Below are positions 12,642 to 25,490 of a stretch of DNA of 64,000 bases, one piece after another. This DNA is from Owenia fusiformis (Eukaryota; Annelida; Polychaeta; Sabellida; Oweniidae), in NCBI GenBank assembly GCA_903813345.2, contig CAIIXF020000006.1, positions 18,915,936 through 18,979,935 on the forward strand. Direction: 5' to 3'. Position numbers and translations under genes: made by a program. Every line of letters starts with the position of its first letter. Position 1 is the first letter of the stretch. Under the pieces are notes generated by a model that had not been told where the DNA came from, searched no databases, and saw only the letters and a program-made list of their open reading frames with translations.

Positions 12642-13652
12642 GTGCAATATACTAACAAAAGATACTGTGAGAAGATTAAGGATTATACAGGTGCCAATAG
12701 GATGTGGATCAGTGACAATAACCAAAATATGTTAGATAACATTAAAAGTGTCAATTTAAGGAACGGGGCAAGAAACATAGCCTCGTATGATTTCTCTACA
12801 CTATACACAAAGATTAATCTAACTGACATAAAGGAAAAACTGAAATGGGTGATAGATAAAGCCTTCAGAGGAGGAACTAACCAAAAGATAACAGTAGGTG
12901 GAGATGAAGCCAAATGGGGTGGAAAGGCGGATAATAAAAAGGCATATACCAAAGGAGAGTGCAATGATCTAGTGGATTTCATCGTGGATACAGCCTACTT
13001 TAAAGCAGGGAAATCAATTCTAAGACAGAAAATTGGAATACCGATGGGAATCGATCCGGCACCATATATGGCAAACCTATACTTATACAGTTATGAATTT
13101 CAAGCCATTGAGAAAATGTATAGGGAAGACTACTCCAAAGTACTAAAATATGCTAAAACTACAAGATTCATCGATGATTTATGTACTATAAACAACGACG
13201 GAGAAATGGAGACTGATATGAAGAACATCTATCCTGAAGAACTAGTGTTAAACAAGGAAAATGAGAAGGATACAGAAACAACTTTTCTGGACATACAAAT
13301 GAAAATAGTAAATAAACAAATCACTACAAAACTATACGACAAAAGGGAAAACTTCAATTTCCAAATAGTCTCATATCCTGATCTATCTGGAAATATTCCT
13401 AGAAACCAATCTTATGGAATATTTATATCACAAATAATAAGGATTTCAAGAATCTGCAGTCAACTGGAAGATGCAACAAACAGAGTTACCAGCCTGGGAA
13501 ATAAACTACAATGTCAAGGCTACAGGAGCAACATACTAAATTCGTATACTAAGAAAGCTATAACAAGAAATAAATGGATATGTACTAAATACAATATGCA
13601 GGAGAATATCATCATGAAGGACTGGAAAATTAATGAGAGAAGAGAACATTAA
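12642..13652 (+). CDS. Reverse transcriptase, Penelope-like or related group (partial)
   Basis: An uninterrupted 336-codon ORF. The order of RT motifs is visible: SYDFSTLYTKI near residue 48 (motif A, Asp), IGIPMGIDPAPYMANLYLYSYE starting near residue 131 (motif B region with the P-M-G signature), and RFIDDLCTIN near residue 175 (catalytic FIDD). After these come TTFLDIQMKI and KLYDKRENFNFQIVSYPDLSGNIP (the sequence continues), a tail I associate with a widespread invertebrate RT family. The start Met is simply the first in the frame; the upstream frame stays open for a few codons, so the N-terminus (and fingers domain) may be truncated. No endonuclease domain (GIY-YIG, APE or integrase) is seen downstream. 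It copies RNA to DNA if active. Class assignment to Penelope-like elements is from memory and unsure. Confidence 0.7.
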   Translation: MQYTNKRYCEKIKDYTGANRMWISDNNQNMLDNIKSVNLRNGARNIASYDFSTLYTKINLTDIKEKLKWVIDKAFRGGTNQKITVGGDEAKWGGKADNKKAYTKGECNDLVDFIVDTAYFKAGKSILRQKIGIPMGIDPAPYMANLYLYSYEFQAIEKMYREDYSKVLKYAKTTRFIDDLCTINNDGEMETDMKNIYPEELVLNKENEKDTETTFLDIQMKIVNKQITTKLYDKRENFNFQIVSYPDLSGNIPRNQSYGIFISQIIRISRICSQLEDATNRVTSLGNKLQCQGYRSNILNSYTKKAITRNKWICTKYNMQENIIMKDWKINERREH

Positions 13653-13888
13653 CAAATGAATATGAAACAGTATCTTCTCCGCAAAGAGGGTAAACTAAGA
13701 TGACAAATCAGCATAAGACCAACAGTAAGGGGAAGGGGAGAGTTTTCCGGCCGGATCAAAACGTTTAACCCACCTATGCGCAGTCTCAAGTCTGTGGACC
13801 CTGAAGAAAGATAAGTAACATCGCAATCAAATCAAGACAAAGAAAGAAGAAAATGAATGAAGAAACCAATGCAGCAACAACAAATGAC

Positions 13889-13957
13889 GTCCGTCCGTCA
13901 GTCCGTCCGTCCGTCCGTCCGTCCGTCCGTCCGTCCGTCCGTCCGTCTGTCCGCCCG
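13889..13957. repeat. (CCGT)n microsatellite
   Basis: About 16 near-perfect tetranucleotide copies downstream of the RT ORF. Open frames across it on both strands are artefacts of the repeat. Confidence 0.9.
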
Positions 13958-14050
13958 GAAGATAACTCAAATATTAGTTGACGCATTTTCTTCATATTTG
14001 GTGGAAAGATGTATATTGATGAATAGTTTTACGCAAAAAAAAAATTTTTC

Positions 14051-14973
14051 AAGATGGCCACCACTTTAAAAATGACGGGACTTTTTCGCAAAAATCATAA
14101 ATTTTATTTTTCATTCTAAACCAAAGTAATTAATATTATTGTTTGAAATTTTGTTAGTATATTCGCAACATCTATCTATTTCACATATATTCCGTGTTTT
14201 TCATCCTGACACCCAGGGGCCGTGTATGGGGGGTCAGGAAAACAGAAATTTTCGCTAATTTTTAGATCTTTCTGAAGTATAGCTTTATTATACTCAAATG
14301 AAAGGCAATTAAGAGTAGATTGCAAATATTGTATCTTTTTTCTGATTCGAGCCTCGTAAAATTCAAAATGGCCGACTAATGTACGATTTCGCAATAATTT
14401 TTCGATCCCTTCAAAGTATGGCTATATAATACTCAAATTGAAGGAATTTTGGAGTAGATCACAATAATGGTAATATTTTTCAGATTTGTACCTCAGAAAA
14501 TTCAAAATGGATTTTTTCAAGATGGCCGCCGCTTTAAAAATGGCGGGACTTTTTCACAAAAATCATAAATTTTTCATTCTAAACCAAAGTAATTAATATT
14601 ATTGTTTGAAATTTTGGTAGTATATTCGCAACATCTATCTATTCCACATATATTCAGTGTTTTTCATCCTGACCCCCAGGGGCCGTGTATGGGGGGTCAG
14701 GAAAACAGAAATTTTCGCTAATTTTTAGATCTTTCTGAAGTATAGCTTTATTATACTCAAATCAAAGGCAATTAAGAGTAGATTGCAAATATTGTATCTT
14801 TTTTCTGATTCGAGCCTCGTAAAATTCAAAATGGCTGTCTAATGTACGATTTCGCAATAATCTTTCGATCCCTTCAACGTATGGCTATATAATACTCAAA
14901 TTGAAGGAATTTTGGAGTAGATCACAATTATGGTATTATTTTTCAGATTTGTACCTCAGAAAATTCAAAATGG
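14051..14973. repeat. Tandem duplication, two copies of about 465 bp
   Basis: Copy 1 about 14051-14510, copy 2 about 14518-14973, offset 463-467 bp, over 90 percent identical by eye. Each contains the same 'gaccccAGGGGCCGTGTATG' segment and several 'aaaattcaaaatgg' motifs. Confidence 0.85.
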
Positions 14974-15425
14974 CTGCTTTGCAGGAATTCGCAATTCTAA
15001 AATCTAAATTTTTCTATTTTAACCAAAGTAATGAGTATAATTGATTGGAATTCAGTAATTGATATTTTGTTCGTTGGGATTTGCTACTCCGCGGAGTTGC
15101 CATCATCTAGTTACAACATGGGCTTTCAATAGAGGTATATCGAAACAAAAATTATCCTGCAACCATATTGCTTATAAATTTTTAAGGAATAAAGACTGAA
15201 ATTTTATGATTTATGGTGTAATATATGACCAAGAATTTGAGGTCGTATATAATTGCTATAAATCATAAGATCAAGGTTTTTGTTACGATTCTAATATGAT
15301 GAACAAACCAGAAGAATCATTTTAAATAAGTGGTCATACATACTCCAATATAGACCAGTATATCAATTGTTCTACCTTTCATATGATGGCTCAATTTTCA
15401 TAATATGACCAATTTGATTTTACAG

Positions 15426-18400
15426 AACTATGGATAAGTTCACTGCATCTGAGGTGATTCGTAGTCTTGGACTGGAGACAAGCAGAGAGCATGATGAGAT
15501 GGTCCAGCAAGAAAGAGATAGTAAGTTAATTATTTCTGTTTTTGGCACTTTCAGTGAAACATGAATTCAAACATGAATCTTCAGTATGGTCTTTGAGCAA
15601 AAATGTTGTAATCTTTATTCAGTAGAGTTGTCAAGTAGACTCATTATTTGGCTAAACTGTTGTAGGAGCAGATTCAGTAAGACCGAAGAAAATACAACGG
15701 AGTCGGACACCTCCTCCACAGCGAACATCCGTTCAACAAAGACAGAGTAACACAAAGTCTAACTTAAGGACAATAGGTACATTTTTGTATTTTATGCACA
15801 ATGCGTTTCTGGCTAAAAAGTAGTACTAAAATACATTTTAATGATGATTGATTATTGATCCACATGACAAGAAGTATGTTTCTATTTCACACATTGAGAT
15901 ATTGAATATTCTAAGTGCTTAATATCTGAGTTTGAGGAAATACTTCAAACTTCAACAGTTTGCAGTCCTTTTAGATGTAAATTATGCAATTCAAGATCGT
16001 TGAATTCCACAACTCATACATGAACATTGAACATACTGTACATACATGCTGGAATTATTTGTTATCTTTACAATTAAGCCTATATTATTGTATCATTTCA
16101 GCTGTTGATTGGAGCCAGAGAAAGGTGTGCAACTATGTAGAATTTGCGAACTTCTCATGCAGAGAATTCATGGAGAAATTTTCCAGGAGAGTTGTTGGTG
16201 GAGGATTTAGATGCTTCCTCCATGAAGTTCAATCAAAACACCAGTTTATCGAATTGCTATTGGCCAAATGTTTAGAGGATTTAGATGAAACTGATATGCT
16301 GCAACATATGGAAGAGCATCGGGTGTGGCTAATGTCAAAGGAAGGTAATGGTCATAATCATCCTTATGCATACAATTTGTTAATAATTAAATTGTAAATT
16401 ATGAATTTAGCTCTACCAAGAGTCGGTTTCCAATCATTTTTAAGGCATCACAAAACCTAGTGTCATATTGTTCTAGCCTCCCTGGTGTCTAGTGTTTGGC
16501 ATCAAGTGTTCTGCAGTTGGCGTCTGTAACAAATTCTTACAACTTCCAATGACTCAAGAAGTATGTTTGTTTAATCTGTCACCCCTTCCTAGGTGGATCT
16601 TCAACTACCCACCCACCATGCAGGGTTTGATTTTAAATGCCAGGGTATTTTACCCAACCAAAATCAAGCGTCCCATTTTGCCACAGTCTCCCCCTATTTT
16701 ACAATGATTTAAATGAACAACTTTGAAGTGGAACACCTTTGTTGATTGAAGTGCATTTCACTTCACTTGCTTTATCAAAATAAAATAATAATATACATAC
16801 AGTACATATATTTCTTATGTAGCTTTCAGAGATGGAACTGCTGTGCGTTCCATGCATCTTAATGTATGTGGCCATTTAGGACCAGTCAGGCCATTAAAGC
16901 ATTTGAATTCATCCAAAGGTATTTATTATTTTTTTAGATATATTTAGTTTTAAAATATACATGAAATTAAAGCTGGACTCACTTGGAAGATATAGATTTG
17001 ACCTTCAATGACCTTCTCAAGGTCAAAAGGGTATTTTACACCTTACCTCAAATTGATCAGACTTTTTTTCAAAATCATCTACAAGTGCTCAGAAGTTCCA
17101 ATCTGACATAAGATTTGAGATTTCCCCTTCAATATTCTCAAGGTCAAAAAAGGTCAAGAGGGTTTTTTTCCACTTGCTTCAAATTTACATAATTCTTTTG
17201 TTTAAAAATCATCTACAAGTTCTCAGAAGCTCAAATCCGACTTTAGATTTCAGATTTGCCTTTCCATGACCTTCTGAAGGTCAAATTTGAACAACTAGGT
17301 GGTGGCATTTTGTCATGTTAATTTTTTTCTTTAAGCCTGACACCATAATGCACTTCAATATGATTTTTTAGTTTAATGTGCAAACAAGTATCAGAATTCT
17401 AAAAGGGTTTGCCTGTTGCAACACTTAAACATCTAAATCCATAAATCTAACATGATGGACTGAACAATACAATACCATATAGGTTATTCTGTCTTTAAAA
17501 GTGTCTAAATGAATTTTGTTCTTATTTAGCTTGCAACAACACAACAGATTTGGGTGTAAACCCATCCATGATGAGTGGCAACAAAGCTGTGAAACGAAAA
17601 CTTGCTTCCACTGGTAAATAGAACATGTTAATTAATTAGTTTTGATTGTTTGATCCCTGACTTATACAGAATGAATCTCAAACAATGCATTTTTATTCAC
17701 AACATAATTCCTTATTATTATATTCCTGATAGAAAGACATGTTAAATTTAGCTGCCAGCTTTTAATCAATCAAAGTACAGGAGTATAAAGAGAATGGCTC
17801 TGTACCTCTGTACATGTATCCGTATCTAGTTTCAAATGGGATCAGTTAGCTTGTTTTAAACAGATTATAATGAGTTCTTGAATTCCAATATCAATTACCC
17901 TTTTTCTAGAAGGTAGGCCTTTACCGAGGCAAAAGAAAATTAAAGTGGCAAGTGGAGATTACAGTGGATTCCCAACAAAGAAAAGGAGAGTGGTTCAACC
18001 ACCAAGACCCAACAAAAAACATACTACAGGTCGAAGGACACAGAACATGCAGAATTCAACCACTGAACCAGTAACTGTCTTCCCAGATATTTGTTCAACA
18101 GAGCAGTCATATCAGGTATACACTGTTGTGTATTATATTTCTTATATGACCAGATGTCTCTTTTACTTTTGTTCACTCTTTGATGTACCATCATTACATT
18201 TCTTATTATTATATATTTTTGATTTTTCTCAAAAGGTGGATGCTTTGACAGCATACGAATTGGAGCTTAAGCAGCACAAGAAAATATCTACCTCACAGGA
18301 TCATATGGCGTTTACACTTTGTGATTTTAATGAAGAAAAATTGAAGCTTCAGGTACATTCGAATGAAATTACAATACATTGTGTCAATTTTAACTGCCAC

Positions 18401-21400
18401 TATATACAGGTTGACTGGCAAATAGCCTATCTTTACCTTTGAGTACACTAAAACAGATGTATCTACTTTGAACAGTGGACACTTAATCTTGGCAAAATTA
18501 ATAGGATTTGCTTATAAGAGTCTCTTTGTTAATAATATTGATATTGACTTTAAATTATAACATTTTTGTAGCATTCTCTGCATCGTGTTGTTGAGAGGAG
18601 AGCAATGAGGTTTGCAGATGGTAGTCACTGGGTGTATTGCTGCTCCTGCAATTTGGACGAATCATCCATTATCAAGAATGCATCAGAATCTCAAACTCAA
18701 GAATACAAAGGTAATTTTTATGCTCTTATGATATCCTAATTCAAACATGAATTCCTTTATGTTGTAACCAGAAAAGTGGTTATATTGTCATATAGCCTCA
18801 ACATATTTGTAGATGTCATTTAGAGTATGCAGTCCATGGTTTAGTGCTTTGTCGGTGCATGCAGCACATTCTTGGTAATGGTTTAAAAATTCTGGCCATG
18901 AAGTAATGAGAGAAAATGCCTTTGATCCAGGACTGAGAATAACTAATAATTTCTCATGTTTTGTTTCAGATTTCTCATGTTTCAAATGCTTACATATCTC
19001 AGCTGTGGAGAGAATAGCAGTTTCTTACGATAGAGAGAATGCCATTGCGGTTGAGGATGGTTTTGGCTGTCAAGAAAAGGAGGATAGTTTGTTTGAGATA
19101 GATTGGGACTGCTCCTTGACTGGAGTGTATGCTTCATCAAGTAATTCATATGGAACTGTGGGTGTTGCAAATAAACATCTTTGCTGCTACACCTGCAGGA
19201 GCCACACTACATATTGTAGTCATGTAGATGTAGTTCGATCTGTTGATACACTTCCACACTACCTTGAGGAGATCCTCAGCAAGCAAGATTCAGGTGACAG
19301 CAAACCAAGAAGCAGTGTGCTAAAACCACTGTCTAGCCAGACTATAACCCTCATCCCCTCTCAACGCCATCAGTCACTCTTCAGAAATGGACTAGACCTC
19401 CAAATGGATGGTGATATGCTACAACTTGAGCCAGGTTTAGAGACCAAATGCCCAAAGTGTCAAAATGTTGGGCTGCTAGGCCCACTCAAGCTTTGGAAAG
19501 CCTCACAGAGACTCATACTTTGTTCAAGGATTTTATTTGCAAATGGTAATAATCAGTGCTTAACGTTAAATGAAAACACAAAAATATCTTTCTTAAGCAA
19601 TGATTCAAAAGACTATTGTTACTTGCAAACATATTCTGTACAGAATTATTTAATATTAACGACTATAAGCAAAAGCTAAAACATTATTGTGTCTTACAAA
19701 AAAATTATTTTCTATTTTTAGTGTACAGCAGGGCGTGTCAAATCTGCAGTGCAGATGTAGTATATGATGGTTGTGAAGATGGTCTTCTGAATATGGGGTC
19801 GTTCATTGTAACTCATCAGAAGCTACGCTCCTACCTTTCAGCTTTTGAACATAGCAAGTAAGTATACAAGCCCTCCATTTTCTCACACAGAAAATATATC
19901 TTGTTATGTACATGTACTTGATTTTGCTTCCAATTCTGTTATGTTTTAAACTGTTGTGTACATGTATATGCATGTGCTTATAAGCATTGCATATTTTATA
20001 TTTTTCTCATTGTTCAGACTAGTAGATTTAATTATGTTAATTTTCTTTACCTGTTGAAGAGATTAATGAGTTTATTGTTATTTTGTTACAGGATTCCGCT
20101 ACATTCCTTTTACCAGACATGGGTGGCAGATATGGTCAGCTATGGTTACATTGACTTTGAAAATGTTTTCTTGTACAACCACTTTAGATCATCTTGGTGA
20201 GAATATGTGTATTATTAAATGTAATAATATTGATATGAGTAAATATATCCTATCAAACATATTGTTAATTGATCAATTCAAATTGTAGACCTTGACATCA
20301 TGTCATCATGTCACATAATCATGTGTAATCAAATGTCATAGCAGTCCCACAATCTCAAAATGAAAAAAACACCAAGATATTGACCTTTGACCTTGGAATG
20401 ACCCGAACCTTAAGTCAACTTAACATAGGTCACTAAGGGTCACAACAACTTCCAAAAGCAAAATATCAAAATTTTGACCCTTGACCTTGAAATGCCTTTG
20501 ACCCATAACACTGAACTTGACCTTAGGTCAATTAATCACAGGTCATCAAAGGTCACAGTACAGTCCAAGGGTCTTAAAAAGCGAAAAACCTTAATATTGA
20601 CTTAAGACATTTGAATGACCTTGAAGAATGGCTATTGACCTTCTTAGTATGATGACCCAAGGTCAAATGGTCAAAGAGGATATCACGGAATCGGGGAGAC
20701 AGACATACCACTGTGCTTTGTAGTAAGATCGAATTTAGTTGTAATTTTAAGAAAATCATGACTTAAAAATGATTATATTTGTAATTTTTAGGTATGCGTT
20801 CCTCGATCTGCTTGAACTAGACTACCAGGAGATGTTCTCCTGCCCTAAATGTGGAGATACTCCTAACACCATTGTTTGTGATGGGACATCTCTTTCATTT
20901 AGAAAGGATCTGTTCAGCTGGAGTACACTTCAACAGAATGATGGAAATGCAAAGAAAAAAGGAAGATAAGTAAAATTATACATCTCAGCAGGGATGGAAT
21001 ATACATGAAGTGCAGTTAGAATATGTAGTTAAGAATTCAAATGTCTTATTCAAGCTAAACTAAAACAACCATTTATTACATAGTTCATTGGCAGTCCAAT
21101 TATAGTAAAACCTGTTTTAGTGGACACCTCTCTTTAGTGAACACTTTCAGGGTTGTGACTCCCTACGTCTTCACTGTACACAGGTTTCACTGTACTGGCA
21201 TACTTAAATTAAAATGTCATTTTGTTTAATGTGAATATTTTCTCTATACTGTTATTCAGGATAGAGTCTTCATTGACAATGTTAAGGCAAGGAAACTGCT
21301 CAAAATGTTTGCACAGTCCAAATCAGGGAAACAGATGGGAGAAGATGACTACAACTCAATGAGTCAAATTCTGCCCCAATGTGATGACCATGGCAATGAT

Positions 21401-24074
21401 GTCCTGTTACTGGTACAAAGTATTTCTTCAATAGAAAGTCGGTATCCACCATCATATTATGTTGAATTCCTAAAGACATTATCTTCCTCTGCCCCTGTAT
21501 GTGCGACTATTCACCCGTCAATAGAGTTGCGCAATCTCCTGCACCAACTTGCAGATGGTTTGGATGTGAAGGAGGATATTCTTGCCTTGACTAAACTGCA
21601 AAGAGAAATCCCTGCACTCTATACACTTATTATTGGACAGCCTGAAGCGTCTATTCCTGAAGCAGTCAGACCTCTCCTAAGAGCATTGCAGTACTGGTCT
21701 GAGTATCCCTTTCGCAGTTGTGATGGAGTGCCAGGTTCAGACAGCATTGTGGAACGTGAGTTGGCATATTTTCCACGCAACCCGATGGTTCGTGGCCGGG
21801 GGAATTACTCCAAAGATTCAGCCACAAAGCGAGAGAGATGTAAGAAAATGTACACTGGACACCAAAGTCTACTGCCTGGAATCTTCACAGTATTATGTGA
21901 GCATGGTAAGTGTATAATTAATTTGGTGTCTCCCAGTATAAATGATGCTGATGGTCAAAGGGATGCTTATTACATGGGGTGTCTATAGAACCCTTTTTAT
22001 ACTAAGTATCTCATCAAAGCTAATTTGATATATAGAACACACATCTGTCCATACTAACATATACTTAAATATGTCAATATCATTGTTCTTATATTGTTCA
22101 AAATGGCCATTTATTTAAAAGCGATGGACATTTAATATACATGATGTATGTACATTCAAAATATTTTTCGTAAGAACTTGACTTTTTTCTATCATGAACT
22201 ACATATGTTTTTCTGTACATTTTTTCGGAATGTATTATTGTATGATGTGTCCAGTTGTGCTTTTATTTGATATAAATTGTCCTATTTCAGGTGTATGTCT
22301 TGGTTACGAGGTGATGAAGAATCATGAATCTCCTAACGTACCCTTTTCGATATTCTTGACCAGATTCAAAACAGGTATAAATGAAATTGAATTTTTGATA
22401 TGGTTTAAATAAAATATGCTGATGATAATGTAAGGGTGGTCGAAATTAAACCAAGAGAACGGCAGGATGATATATTTTGATAGTCGAGCTTACTATGACT
22501 GATTGCTCTAGCTGGATAATCAACCTACCTGGATAGCAGAACAAACATTTACTAAATCTAGACATAAAAATTAACATATTACCTAAGCAATGATTTCACT
22601 GGCTGATTACAGTAGCTGAATATGATTGCAAGCATGAAATATGGAAATCAACTTAGTTGTAGTATAGAGCGCAAGTGAATAAATCATCACTGATGCGATT
22701 GTTGTTGCTGTGTATTGTACCAGTAGCACATTGTCATCACTGTTTGAAAGTCACTTTCAAGTTGCGCTAGCTGAATTTTGAACCTACCCAGATAGCAGAA
22801 CAAAGATTAGTCATTTACTTATTTTTCATAGACCTGAAGGTAACACATTAGCTTAGCTGATTCCACTAGCTGATTACAGTAGCTGAATATGAATAAAAGC
22901 ATGGAACATAGATCAGACTTAGTTCTAGTATAGAGCGCAAGTGAATAAATAAATCATCACTAATGCGATTGTTGTTAATTGGCATAGGACATCATGAGCA
23001 TTGCATATCCCTTTGAGGAGGTATTCAAAACGATTCCTGTATGTATTTGTCACAGTTGTATTTTTTTTTAAAAGAAAGTCAATTTTATCTGAAAATTTTA
23101 AATAAAATTTTATAATATTTGATTTGTTAGGTAAGATTTGATACCCTGTTGAGTTGCTGTTTTTATGATTCACAGAATTCATAACATTTTCTTCAAATCT
23201 ATGAAACATTTTTCAGCTCCAAAAGTCATTGTTTATGACAATGCATGTGGTCTTCATGTATATTGCCTCAACCGTGAACCAAAGTATTTTGAAACAACTT
23301 GGTTTCTTGTTGACCGGTTTCACTGGAGGAACCATACAGGTAAGTATATTTATTCCGTATTAGTTAGTATCAGCTAAAATCACGTATCAGGTCCCGTATT
23401 GGATCCAGTATCAGAACTATTTCCTGAATTTCACTCATTTTAGTTTTATAAATTATTTATATTTTAAATTGCATAATTTTATGTAACCATCATTGGGTGA
23501 TGACATGATATACAAAACTTAATAAAAATAAGTTTCAGAAAAAAATTTATGAAATAAATAGGTTATTGATGGTCGTGATGAAATATGAATTTTGTCCTTG
23601 AGAAAATATGACATTGGCCTCTGAAAATATTATATTGACACTTGGGCTATCACCCTCAGTCAAAACTACGTATGATATTTCCCTTGGCCAATATCATATT
23701 TCCCTCAGAATAAAACCTATATTCAATTCCTCCCAGTAAATAACCTCTATATATTTGTTTGTGTTTGTATCATAGCATTTAAGAAATTTGTGTTTACATG
23801 TTCCATCTCGTATACCTCAAAATACATATTGATGGCATTGTCTATACGATCATGTCAAAGTATTACAATTTCTATTTTTTCAGCATGTCCTATTGGGTAC
23901 AAACTTGACAGCTACCCTCAGTTCCGAAAACTGAACAGCCAGATAAACGAACAAATTAATTCTGGACTCAAAAAAATCAAATCTTTTTTGGCATACATGA
24001 GCCAAGACAATTTTATGTTACACTGTTCCTTATATTTGTACATGCATAACAAAAGAGTTATTGAAAAGCTTTAG
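15426..24074 (+). CDS. KDZ (Kyakuja-Dileera-Zisupton) transposase
   Basis: Sixteen exons: 15426-15520 (ATG 15430), 15666-15776, 16102-16344, 16823-16918, 17530-17613, 17910-18115, 18236-18352, 18572-18710, 18970-19545, 19722-19857, 20092-20196, 20792-20969, 21260-21905, 22291-22374, 23217-23339, 23884-24074; about 1,040 residues. Features in order: basic Pro-rich linker with NLS TKKRRV (about residue 225); Cys clusters YCCSC and FSCFKC, then a SWIM-like CYTC-x6-CSH (about 360-450); CPKC and CQIC pairs with VVYDG (about 510-580); CPKCGDTPNTIVCDGTSL (Asp near 665, candidate first catalytic residue); HGVCLGYEVMKNHESPNVPF (about 909); VIVYDNACGLHVYC (second Asp near 944); and C-x-P near 979 followed by NEQIN (candidate catalytic Glu near 1000). 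These match the RNase H-fold KDZ family. Exon 12 runs into TAA (20967-20969) directly before its only phase-correct GT donor, so full-length product needs another splice choice or the copy is damaged. Confidence 0.75.
16985..17290. repeat. Diverged tandem repeat in a transposase intron (GGTCA-rich)
   Basis: Two to three decayed units share 'atgaccttctcaaggtcaaa' and 'aaaatcatctacaagt.ctcagaag', spaced about 130-135 bp. A similar GGTCA/TGACC-rich block lies at 20375-20690 in a later intron. Confidence 0.5.
20375..20690. repeat. GGTCA/TGACC-rich degenerate repeat in a transposase intron
   Basis: Many spaced copies of 'tgaccttgaa' and 'aggtcaaaggtca'. These resemble nuclear-receptor half sites but the repetitive setting suggests a simple satellite. 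Confidence 0.45.
22600..22985. repeat. Two diverged copies of a dispersed repeat in a transposase intron
   Basis: Copies at about 22605-22785 and 22865-22980 share 'agtatagagcgcaagtgaat' followed by 'aaatcatcact.atgcgattg'. A third copy, inverted, is at about 35420-35585 in an intron of the PHD-Ulp1 gene. Confidence 0.65.
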
Positions 24075-24344
24075 ATGATATCCAGGTGTAGACATCTCAG
24101 TACATGTACTTTGATATGTATGTAAGAGCAGTGTATGTTAAGATAGCTAGTATGATTTTTAAATGTATTTAAATAAGTTTTTTCTGTGCTCATCTCTAAG
24201 TGGAATTTGAATCTGACAGGTGATGTGTCAAGGTATGGACTTTGAAAATATCAATGCTATATCTGGTAATTTCATGCTGATGATACATTACTCAGATTAT
24301 GAACTGCAAGAATAAGTCCAAAAATATCCCGAGACCAGCTGGTT

Positions 24345-24606
24345 TAATGTTAAATGAACAAGTGGAACACCTCTCAAGTGGAACAATTTAGAGGTACCAA
24401 AGGTGTTCAGCTTAGACAGGTTTTACTGTACATGTGTGTATAGCAAGCAATAACATGCTGGTACAATATTATGTCTAATGTTAAATGAACAAGTGGAACA
24501 CCTCTCAAGTGGAACAATTTAGAGGTACCAAAGGTGTTCCACTTAGACAGGTTTTACTGTACATGTGTGTATAGCAAGCAATAACATGCTGGTATAATAT
24601 TATGTC
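24345..24606. repeat. Tandem duplication, 131-bp unit, containing a mariner-like MITE end
   Basis: Units start at 24345 and 24476 (taatgttaaatgaacaag...) and are nearly identical. Each contains 'gacaggttttactgta', the same terminus as the TA-flanked element in the SETDB1 intron. Confidence 0.75.
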
Positions 24607-25280
24607 TAGGAGGCACATGGACTATACTTACTTGAAATGATGTTTTCCATTAATGTTATATCTAATTAGAATACACCTGTGTATTACTCTTTATAAAATA
24701 GATGTAAGTGTACATGTAAGTACTCCTTTTAAGATGTATGTTAACCTATTTCCCATCTACATGTATTGCTGATTTACTTTGCTACATGTATGATATGATA
24801 CAGTATGTTTTTATCTGTTTATGAATTATAAATGTAGCTTTTACATGTGTTAATTACTCATTAGAAAGGTAATTGCATTAGCTTATACCTTCAATGAAAA
24901 CAAAGATAGTTAAGAAAGAAGGTGTAATCACATTTTGGACAATAAATATTTACCATAACTTGAAAAATGAATTCTTTGTTGATTACTAGTATAAGGCACA
25001 ACAGTATTTCATGGAAGTTGCCAAATCACTCAAACATGTCAAAGATTAAAATTAGGAACTCTCAATATTTACTGAATAAGCAAATCACTTCATCTAATTT
25101 TACAAAATTATTGCATGGTGGCCGAAGTAATGGTGAAGACATAAATGAGAAATGGATAAGAATGAATCCAAATCCTTTGATGATTTTGACATTATTACCT
25201 TGAATTTTATTTACTGATGTTATGCAAGTGCGACATACACCTGTGTTACGCATTGAATACTATTTTTACCAATATTCTAA
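24607..25280. other. Region after the transposase gene, no feature
   Basis: AT-rich. An AATAAA at 24941 on the plus strand is a candidate polyadenylation signal for the transposase transcript. Nothing else is supported. Confidence 0.35.
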
Positions 25281-25284
25281 AGAT

Positions 25285-25490
25285 TCCATTATCATATTAT
25301 AATTTATTGAATGATTTGAAGTGCGATACAATATATATTCTGCTCAAGAATTCCGTATTGGAACGAGACGAAGTCGAGTGCCAATACAGAATATCGAGAC
25401 AGAATATATCCTGTAGTGCCAATACAGAATATCGAGACAGAATATATCCTGTATTGCACTTCAAATCATTCAATAACGTTTTTATCGTGT
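25285..25490. repeat. Foldback (long inverted repeat) element
   Basis: The left arm 'attgaatgatttgaagtgcgatac' is mirrored by 'gtattgcacttcaaatcattcaat' on the right (ending near 25480). The middle holds two tandem copies of 'gtgccaatacagaatatcgag'. A second inverted pair, 'gagattgtcccc' / 'ggggacaatctc' (about 25510-25590), follows. Confidence 0.65.

Larger units (their letters stand above)
12577..15079 (+). mobile_element. Retroelement-like insertion carrying a reverse transcriptase, nested in the KDZ transposon
   Basis: The segment starts TCCCAACGAAC and ends GTTCGTTGGGA, an 11-bp perfect inverted pair, and holds the RT ORF (12642-13652), a (CCGT)n tract (13889-13957) and a tandem duplication (14051-14973). 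Short inverted ends are unusual for a retroelement, so it may be a composite or an RT captured by a DNA element. I saw no clear target duplication. Confidence 0.5.

Noticed and set aside
13786-14069. Overlapping open frames on both strands with RTDG/RPSV repeats
   Set aside because: Produced by the (CCGT)n microsatellite, not genes.
16492-16707. 71-codon frame in a transposase intron
   Set aside because: Lies between phase-consistent exons and has no splice signals linking it to them.
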